A model generated the notes under the pieces. It saw only the letters and a list, made by a program, of their open reading frames with translations. It ran no database searches and was not told where the DNA came from. From contig NZ_CP083746.1 of NCBI RefSeq assembly GCF_020151015.1, positions 3,749,001-3,813,000 on the forward strand: a DNA stretch of 64,000 bases, read 5' to 3'. Positions 58,854 to 64,000 of the stretch are shown here, in pieces (the first letter of the stretch is position 1; each line of letters starts with the position of its first letter). The position numbers were made by a program, and so were the translations under genes. This DNA is from Pseudomonas sp. p1(2021b). Its GTDB lineage: Bacteria; Pseudomonadota; Gammaproteobacteria; Pseudomonadales; Pseudomonadaceae.

Positions 58854-58970
58854 GGGGCTGCTTTGCAGCCCATTCGCGGCACAAGGCCGCTCCTACAGAC
58901 ATTGCGCCGACCTGAGGAACGTCGCTGTACCTGTAGGAGCGGCCTTGTGCCGCGAATGGGCCGTAGGGCT
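58854..58970. repeat. Inverted REP pair (GGCC variant)
   Basis: Two opposite TGTAGGAGCGGCCTTGTGCC copies between yebC and ruvC. Confidence 0.9.
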
Positions 58971-59001
58971 CAACGAGCCATGCCAGGATAAACCAGATAC
59001 C

Positions 59002-59754
59002 TTAACCGAGTTTCTCCATGATCTCGTCGGAGATCTCGGCATTGGAGTAGACGTTCTGCACGTCATCCAGGTCCTCGAGCATGTCGATCAGCTTGAGTAC
59101 CTTCTCGGCGCCCTCCTGGTCCAGCTCGGCACTGGTGGTCGGCTGCATCACGATCTCAGCGTCCGAAGCCTTGAAACCGGCCTCCTCCAAGGCGTTGCGC
59201 ACCGCATAGAAACTGTTGAACGAGGTGAAGACGTCGAACGAGCCGTCGTCATTGGCCACCACGTCATCGGCATCGGCTTCCATGGCCGCTTCCATCAAGG
59301 CCTCTTCGTCCACGCCCAGGTCGGCGGCGAAGCTGATCTGCCCCTTGCGCTCGAACAGGTAGGCCACCGAGCCGTCGGTGCCGAGGTTGCCGCCGCATTT
59401 GGTAAAGGCATGACGCACGGCTGCCGCGGTACGGTTGCGGTTGTCGGTCATGGCCTCGACCATGATCGCCACGCCACCGGGGCCGTAGCCTTCGTAGCTG
59501 AGCTCCTCGACGTTGTCGCTTTCATTGGTCCCGGCACCACGGGCGACGGCGCGGTCGATGATGTCGCGGCTCATGTTGGCGCCCAGGGCCTTGTCCAATG
59601 CCAGGCGCAGGCGTGGGTTGGAGGCCGGGTCGGGCCCGCCCTGCTTGGCGGCGACGGTCAGCTCGCGGATCCACTTGGTGAAGATCTTGCCTCTCTTGGC
59701 ATCCTGGCGTTCTTTGCGGTGCTTGATGTTTGCCCACTTCGAATGACCAGCCAT
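59002..59754 (-). CDS. yebC: YebC/PmpR family regulator or translation factor
   Basis: 250 aa with the canonical start [23 protein letters not shown] and the acidic DUF28 core. Members act as DNA-binding regulators (PmpR in P. aeruginosa) or, as more recently shown, ease ribosome stalling at prolines. It lies between aspS and ruvC in the conserved block. Confidence 0.95.
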   Translation of the reverse strand: MAGHSKWANIKHRKERQDAKRGKIFTKWIRELTVAAKQGGPDPASNPRLRLALDKALGANMSRDIIDRAVARGAGTNESDNVEELSYEGYGPGGVAIMVEAMTDNRNRTAAAVRHAFTKCGGNLGTDGSVAYLFERKGQISFAADLGVDEEALMEAAMEADADDVVANDDGSFDVFTSFNSFYAVRNALEEAGFKASDAEIVMQPTTSAELDQEGAEKVLKLIDMLEDLDDVQNVYSNAEISDEIMEKLG

Positions 59755-59784
59755 AACGTCTCCAAATCCTTCAAACAGAAACAG

Positions 59785-59806
59785 GTTCCGCCCCGAAGGG
59801 CGGAAC
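59785..59806 (-). terminator. Very stable hairpin with UUCG loop between aspS and yebC
   Basis: On the minus strand GTTCCGCCC-TTCG-GGGCGGAAC: 9-bp stem closed by a C(UUCG)G tetraloop, 57 nt after aspS. Only a broken T-run follows, so it may stabilise the aspS mRNA 3' end or reduce read-through into yebC. Confidence 0.6.
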
Positions 59807-59862
59807 GCGAGAAAACGGCGCCGAAGCGCGTGGGCGCCTCCATCGGGAAGCGCCCGGGCCGA

Positions 59863-61638
59863 TTACTCGACCTTGGTCTGCTCGCGCAGACGGATGTGCA
59901 GCTCGCGCAGGGCCTTGGCATCCACCAGGCCAGGGGCCTGGGTCATGACGCACGCGGCGCTCTGGGTTTTCGGGAAGGCGATCACTTCACGAATCGACTG
60001 GGCGCCGGTCATCAGCATCACCAGACGGTCCAGGCCGAAGGCCAGGCCACCGTGGGGCGGCGCGCCGAACTTCAGGGCGTCGAGCAGGAAGCCGAACTTC
60101 TCCTGCTGCTCTTCTGCACCGATACCCAGGAGGCGGAACACGGCCTGTTGCATTTCCTTGCGGTGGATACGGATCGAACCACCACCGAGCTCGGTGCCGT
60201 TGAGGACCATGTCGTAGGCACGGGACAGAGCGCCAGCCGGGTTGGCCTCGAGCTCCTGCGGGGTGCACTTGGGCGCGGTGAACGGGTGGTGCAGCGCGCT
60301 GAAGCTGCCGTCGTCGTTCTCTTCGAACATCGGGAAGTCGACGACCCACATCGGCGCCCACTCGCAGGTCAGCAGCTCGAAGTCATGGCCCAGGCGGATA
60401 CGCAGCGCGCCCAGGGCTTCGCTGACGATCTTGGCCTTGTCGGCGCCGAAGAACACGATGTCGCCATCGACTGCACCCACGCGATCGAGGATCACGTTGA
60501 GGTTGGCCTCGGGGATGTTCTTGACGATCGGCGACTGCAGGCCTTCGACGCCCTTGGCACGTTCGTTGACCTTGATGTACGCCAGGCCCTTGGCACCGTA
60601 GATGCCGACGAACTTGGTGTATTCGTCGATACGGCTGCGCGGCATGCTGGCGCCGCCTGGCAGACGCAGGGCGGTGACGCGGCACTTCGGATCGTTGGCC
60701 GGGCCTGCGAAGACCTTGAAGTCGACATCCTTGAGCTGGTCGGCAACGTCGACCAGTTCCAGCGGGATACGCAGGTCAGGCTTGTCGGAGCCGTAGCGGC
60801 GCATGGCCTCTTCGTAGGTCATGTGCGGGAATTCGCCGAACTCCAGGTCCAGGACTTCCTTGAACAGCTTGCGGATCATGCCTTCGGTCAGGCCCATGAT
60901 CTCGGATTCGTCGAGGAAGCTGGTCTCGATGTCGATCTGGGTGAATTCCGGCTGACGGTCGGCACGCAGGTCTTCGTCGCGGAAGCACTTGGCGATCTGG
61001 TAGTAGCGGTCGAAGCCGGCCACCATCAGCAGCTGCTTGAACAGCTGTGGCGATTGCGGCAAGGCGAAGAAGCTGCCGGCGTGGGTGCGGCTCGGCACCA
61101 GGTAGTCACGGGCACCTTCCGGGGTGGCACGGGTCAGGATCGGTGTCTCGACGTCGAGGAAGCCGTTCTCGTCCAGGTAGCGGCGGATGCTGCTGGTGAT
61201 GCGCGAGCGCAGGCGCAGCTTGTCGGCCATCTCCGGGCGACGCAGGTCGATGAAGCGGTAGCGCAGGCGGATTTCCTCGCCCACGTCGGAATATTCGTTG
61301 AGCGGGAACGGCGGGGTCTCGGCCTCGTTGAGGACGGTCAGCTCGTAGCCCAGCACTTCGATGGCGCCAGAGGCCATGTTCGGGTTGACCGCGCCTTCCG
61401 GACGCAGGCGCACCTTGCCGGTGATCTGCACGACGTACTCGCTGCGCACGCGGTCAGCGTTGGCGAAAGTCTCGGCGCGATCCGGGTCGAAGACGACCTG
61501 GGCCATGCCTTCGCGGTCACGGATGTCGAGGAAGATCACCCCGCCGTGGTCGCGGCGACGATGGACCCAGCCGCAAAGGGTGACTTCCTGGCCGTCCAGG
61601 CGCTCGTTCAGTTGGCCGCAATAATGGCTGCGCATCAT
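59863..61638 (-). CDS. aspS: Aspartyl-tRNA synthetase
   Basis: 591-aa class II synthetase with an N-terminal OB anticodon-binding fold, catalytic core (motif 2 [16 protein letters not shown]; motif 3 [12 protein letters not shown]) and the bacterial GAD insertion. In Pseudomonas it is probably the non-discriminating form that also charges tRNA-Asn, but that is not visible here. The start [10 protein letters not shown] matches P. putida. Confidence 0.97.
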   Translation of the reverse strand: MMRSHYCGQLNERLDGQEVTLCGWVHRRRDHGGVIFLDIRDREGMAQVVFDPDRAETFANADRVRSEYVVQITGKVRLRPEGAVNPNMASGAIEVLGYELTVLNEAETPPFPLNEYSDVGEEIRLRYRFIDLRRPEMADKLRLRSRITSSIRRYLDENGFLDVETPILTRATPEGARDYLVPSRTHAGSFFALPQSPQLFKQLLMVAGFDRYYQIAKCFRDEDLRADRQPEFTQIDIETSFLDESEIMGLTEGMIRKLFKEVLDLEFGEFPHMTYEEAMRRYGSDKPDLRIPLELVDVADQLKDVDFKVFAGPANDPKCRVTALRLPGGASMPRSRIDEYTKFVGIYGAKGLAYIKVNERAKGVEGLQSPIVKNIPEANLNVILDRVGAVDGDIVFFGADKAKIVSEALGALRIRLGHDFELLTCEWAPMWVVDFPMFEENDDGSFSALHHPFTAPKCTPQELEANPAGALSRAYDMVLNGTELGGGSIRIHRKEMQQAVFRLLGIGAEEQQEKFGFLLDALKFGAPPHGGLAFGLDRLVMLMTGAQSIREVIAFPKTQSAACVMTQAPGLVDAKALRELHIRLREQTKVE

Positions 61639-61732
61639 GATGGTGGTTTCGCTTCTCGTGATTCGTGTATTCGGTGGAGGTCTGGCCGCCCTGAGGGGCT
61701 AATACTGCAAGACCCGGTCACTGCAATTCAAC

Positions 61733-61954
61733 TCAGTCGGCCTTGTCGCCGCCTGCCAGATTCTTTTTCGCCCCGGTCTTGAAATCGGTCTCGTACCAGC
61801 CGTTGCCGCTCAGGCGGAAACCGGGTACCGACAACAGCTTCTTCAGCGCCGGCGCCTGGCACGCCGGGCAATCGGTCAGCGGCGCGGCGCTGATCTTCTG
61901 CAACACCTCCATACGATGGTCGCAGGATGCACATTGATAGTCATAAAGGGGCAT
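61733..61954 (-). CDS. FmdB-type zinc-ribbon protein
   Basis: 73 aa with two Cys pairs, YQCASCDHRME and TDCPACQAP, forming a zinc ribbon of the FmdB/CxxC_CxxC_SSSS family. It precedes aspS by 94 bp and is probably co-transcribed. The function is unknown; fmdB was named as a putative regulator. Confidence 0.9.
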   Translation of the reverse strand: MPLYDYQCASCDHRMEVLQKISAAPLTDCPACQAPALKKLLSVPGFRLSGNGWYETDFKTGAKKNLAGGDKAD

Positions 61955-62047
61955 GGGTGTCTCTCGTCAACCACAACGCTGACTGCCGGGGGCAGTGAAA
62001 AGCGGGATTATATATGGTTAAGGACAGCCGTGCAGCCCGCCTGGCGA

Positions 62048-62293
62048 TCAGCGCATGCTGGGCGGATCGAGCAACCAGGCCACGCAGATGACCCGAACCA
62101 GGCCACTGAAGTTGCGCACCCCACCATGACGCAGGTGCACTTCCCGGTCCACGTAGGACAGCACTGCGCTTACCGTGCACTGGTTGGCCTCGGCGATCCG
62201 CTCCAGGATCCGCCAGTACACCACCTCCAGACGCAGGCAGGTAGCAAAGCCATTGAGCCGGACCGAGCGCGAAACCGGCCTGATCTGCACCAT
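62048..62293 (-). CDS. Ribbon-helix-helix domain protein (RHH_4-like)
   Basis: 81 aa from ATG 62293. SRSVRLNGFATCLRLEVVYWRILERIA is characteristic of the RHH_4 family, a strand-helix-helix DNA-binding fold. The frame is open upstream for 55 codons but lacks a convincing start there; AGGACGGA lies at a good distance from ATG 62293. Target DNA is unknown. It is a lone gene upstream of the fmdB-like gene. Confidence 0.65.
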   Translation of the reverse strand: MVQIRPVSRSVRLNGFATCLRLEVVYWRILERIAEANQCTVSAVLSYVDREVHLRHGGVRNFSGLVRVICVAWLLDPPSMR

Positions 62294-62498
62294 GTCGAAA
62301 TCCGTCCTGAACGGGTCGATGCATTGCTTGCCCGGCCATTTTCCCTGGCAAGCGCCGCGCTTGCCTTGTTGCGTCCTTATATCCACAGCTCCACTCCATC
62401 GCCTGGAAAACACCCAAGTGCTGTGCACGAGGGGCAGGCTCAATAAAGCGCCGCGCACGCTTGGAGAGCAGTGGTAAAACCTTCCTCAAGGAAATGAA

Positions 62499-62528
62499 AA
62501 AGCCTGGCCCCGACACCGGAACCAGGCC
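62499..62528 (-). terminator. Rho-independent terminator after dps
   Basis: GCCTGG / CCAGGC stem with a CCGG-containing loop and a T5 tail on the minus strand, 25 bp after the dps stop. Confidence 0.8.
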
Positions 62529-62552
62529 CTGGCGCACCATTGCGCCAGACGA

Positions 62553-63026
62553 TCAATTACTATCGAGCAACACCCGCAACATCCAGGCGGTTTTCTCATG
62601 CACCTGCATGCGCTGGGTCAGCAGGTCGGCCGTGGGCTCGTCGCTGACCTTGTCGACCACCGGGAAGATGCTGCGCGCAGTACGCACCACCGCCTCCTGG
62701 CCCTGGACCAACTGGCGGATCATCTCGTCCGCCGGCGGCACGCCCTCTTCTTCCTTGATCGAGGAATGGCGCGCATAGAAGGCATACGAACCCGGGGCCG
62801 GGAAGCCCAGGGCGCGGATCCGCTCGGCGATCGAATCGACCGCCAGGGCCAGCTCGTTGTACTGCTCCTCAAACATCAAGTGCAGGGTACGGAATGACGG
62901 GCCGGTGACGTTCCAATGGAAGTTGTGGGTTTTCAGATACAGCACGTAGGTATCCGACAAGAGACGGGAAAGCCCGTCGACGATGGACTTGCGGTCTTCT
63001 TCGCTGATACCGATATCGATTGCCAT
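62553..63026 (-). CDS. dps: Dps-like DNA-protecting ferritin
   Basis: 157-aa four-helix ferritin-like protein that stores iron and protects DNA as a dodecamer. Ferroxidase-site residues lie in [30 protein letters not shown] (His and Asp/Glu positions). ATG 63026 has an AAGGAGAG site; the upstream extension is not homologous. Divergent from the cold-shock-domain gene. Confidence 0.92.
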   Translation of the reverse strand: MAIDIGISEEDRKSIVDGLSRLLSDTYVLYLKTHNFHWNVTGPSFRTLHLMFEEQYNELALAVDSIAERIRALGFPAPGSYAFYARHSSIKEEEGVPPADEMIRQLVQGQEAVVRTARSIFPVVDKVSDEPTADLLTQRMQVHEKTAWMLRVLLDSN

Positions 63027-63290
63027 GGATCTCTCCTTTTCACAAGGCTTGGTCATCAAGCGGGCATCACAAACTGTATCAGACCTACCCGTTCCTGCCT
63101 GTGACCCAGGGCAATCCATCCCTCGCGGTTTGAGAACCCCCGGCCTTTGCTGTTAAATAGGCACCGTGCCACCCGTGCGGACTGTCATTGCCGGGTGCAT
63201 AGGCTGCCAACCGTGTGATCGCGCCTTACACCTGCGCACCACCCTGGCAGCTCTTCCTGTGATCGGCCTTATCAATGTGAGCCAACCCAA

Positions 63291-63884
63291 ATGTTCAAGA
63301 TCGTCCATCTGGTGACGGGCGTGGCAGCTTTGCTGCTATCGCTCATACCCAGCCTCAAAACCGAAGCTACGCCTTTCCTCCAGCAACCCGAAGCCGTCTA
63401 CCTGGCCTTGCTCGGCCTGCTCAACCTGCTCCTGGCCCCCGCCCTGCCGCACTACTACAAAGGCCTGCGCCAGCAACTGCAATACCTGGCCTGCGCCCTG
63501 CTGGTGCTGGCCGTGGTCCTGCAGACCGTGACCCTGCTGGCCCGCCCGGAGCTGGGCGACCTCCCTGCCCTGCTCTGCGCCGTCGTCGCCGTCGCCCTGC
63601 ACCTGGGCGCAGGTTTCGCCCGCAGCATCGGCAAGCCCCGCGCCAGCCAGGGCGTCACCCAGGATGGCGGCAAGCGCGATACCGGCACGGTCAAGTGGTT
63701 CAACACTTCCAAAGGTTTCGGCTTCATTTCCCGCGACTCGGGTGACGATATCTTCGTGCACTTTCGCGCCATCCGTGGCGAAGGGCATCGCGTGCTGGTC
63801 GAAGGCCAGCGCGTGGAGTTCTCGGTGATGCACCGTGACAAAGGCCTGCAGGCCGAAGACGTGGTCGCGGTCTCCCGCCGCTGA
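63291..63884 (+). CDS. Membrane-anchored cold-shock-domain protein
   Basis: 197 aa. The first 115 aa hold about four hydrophobic segments ([58 protein letters not shown]). The last 65 aa is a cold-shock fold with RNP1 (KGFGFISRD) and RNP2-like (DIFVHFRAI). The start ATG 63291 has a weak site. It would tether an RNA-binding domain to the inner membrane; the role is unknown. Confidence 0.85.
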   Translation: MFKIVHLVTGVAALLLSLIPSLKTEATPFLQQPEAVYLALLGLLNLLLAPALPHYYKGLRQQLQYLACALLVLAVVLQTVTLLARPELGDLPALLCAVVAVALHLGAGFARSIGKPRASQGVTQDGGKRDTGTVKWFNTSKGFGFISRDSGDDIFVHFRAIRGEGHRVLVEGQRVEFSVMHRDKGLQAEDVVAVSRR

Positions 63885-63935
63885 CCCTGGGCGGTCGTGG
63901 CGTAGCGGCTTGCCCGCCACGCCATTGGCCGCACT

Positions 63936-64000
63936 TCAATAATGAGGCGGTGGCGCCTCCTCCCCCTCGCTGCCGTACTGCCCCACCATTTCCTCGTAGC
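63936..64000 (-). CDS. slyX: SlyX protein, 3' end only
   Basis: The last 20 codons, ending EEAPPPHY before the stop at 63936-63938, match the conserved SlyX tail (PPHY). The remainder is outside the window. Confidence 0.7.
   Translation of the reverse strand, partial: YEEMVGQYGSEGEEAPPPHY

Noticed and set aside
58945..61782. Long plus-strand open frame (945 codons) across yebC and aspS
   Set aside because: It is antisense to two clear housekeeping genes and contains no recognisable domain; long antisense frames are common in GC-rich DNA.

Overview
The window looks like a chromosomal segment of a fluorescent Pseudomonas of the P. putida group. Evidence: GC-rich codon use, oprL/tol/ruv/aspS gene order, many P. 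putida-type REP elements (TGTAGGAGCGG...), an OprL-type Pal and an MvaT-type nucleoid protein. Species cannot be fixed from this window alone.

Layout. 1-3.0 kb: 3' part of an amino-acid-type dCache chemoreceptor, a GNAT acetyltransferase and a YhfL-like lipoprotein. 3.3-13.2 kb: a hydroxyproline catabolic cluster. It holds an Ldh-family pyrroline/piperideine-2-carboxylate reductase and an APC permease (both -), a PAS-AraC regulator, 4-hydroxyproline 2-epimerase, pyrroline-4-hydroxy-2-carboxylate deaminase, alpha-ketoglutaric semialdehyde dehydrogenase, a GntR/FCD regulator and a D-hydroxyproline oxidase (all +). Together they would convert trans-4-hydroxy-L-proline to 2-oxoglutarate. A repeated 16-bp element precedes two transcription units. 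13.3-17.8 kb: YegP, an OprD porin, a LysR regulator and an MFS exporter. 17.9-28.9 kb: core genes (tRNA-Ser, purC, MBL hydrolase, bamC, dapA, gcvR, bcp, perM, tusA, M48/BepA-like protease, nadA, DUF945). 29.3-35.9 kb: APC permease with an overlapping upstream ORF, an McpU-like dCache chemoreceptor, a CDF transporter and a CptA-like phosphoethanolamine transferase.

35.9-45.8 kb is a mosaic accessory segment bounded by two near-identical direct copies of the transferase gene. It carries a third chemoreceptor, an IS5-type remnant, an MvaT-family silencer, a serine recombinase, an AT-rich EAL-domain gene, a decayed IS66 element and truncated emrA'-emrB' drug-efflux genes. The right-hand transferase copy lost its 5' end at a 9-bp microhomology junction and is frameshifted in a C-tract (9 C against 7 C on the left).

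46.3-64 kb returns to core: LysP-type permease, a PuuB-like FAD oxidoreductase, tRNA-Lys, then a long minus-strand block: fmdB-like, aspS, yebC, ruvCAB, ybgC, tolQRAB, pal, cpoB, queE, queC. The end holds an RHH protein, Dps, a membrane-anchored cold-shock-domain protein and the 3' end of slyX. No CRISPR array, rRNA operon or prophage was seen. The most unusual region is 34.2-45.8 kb.
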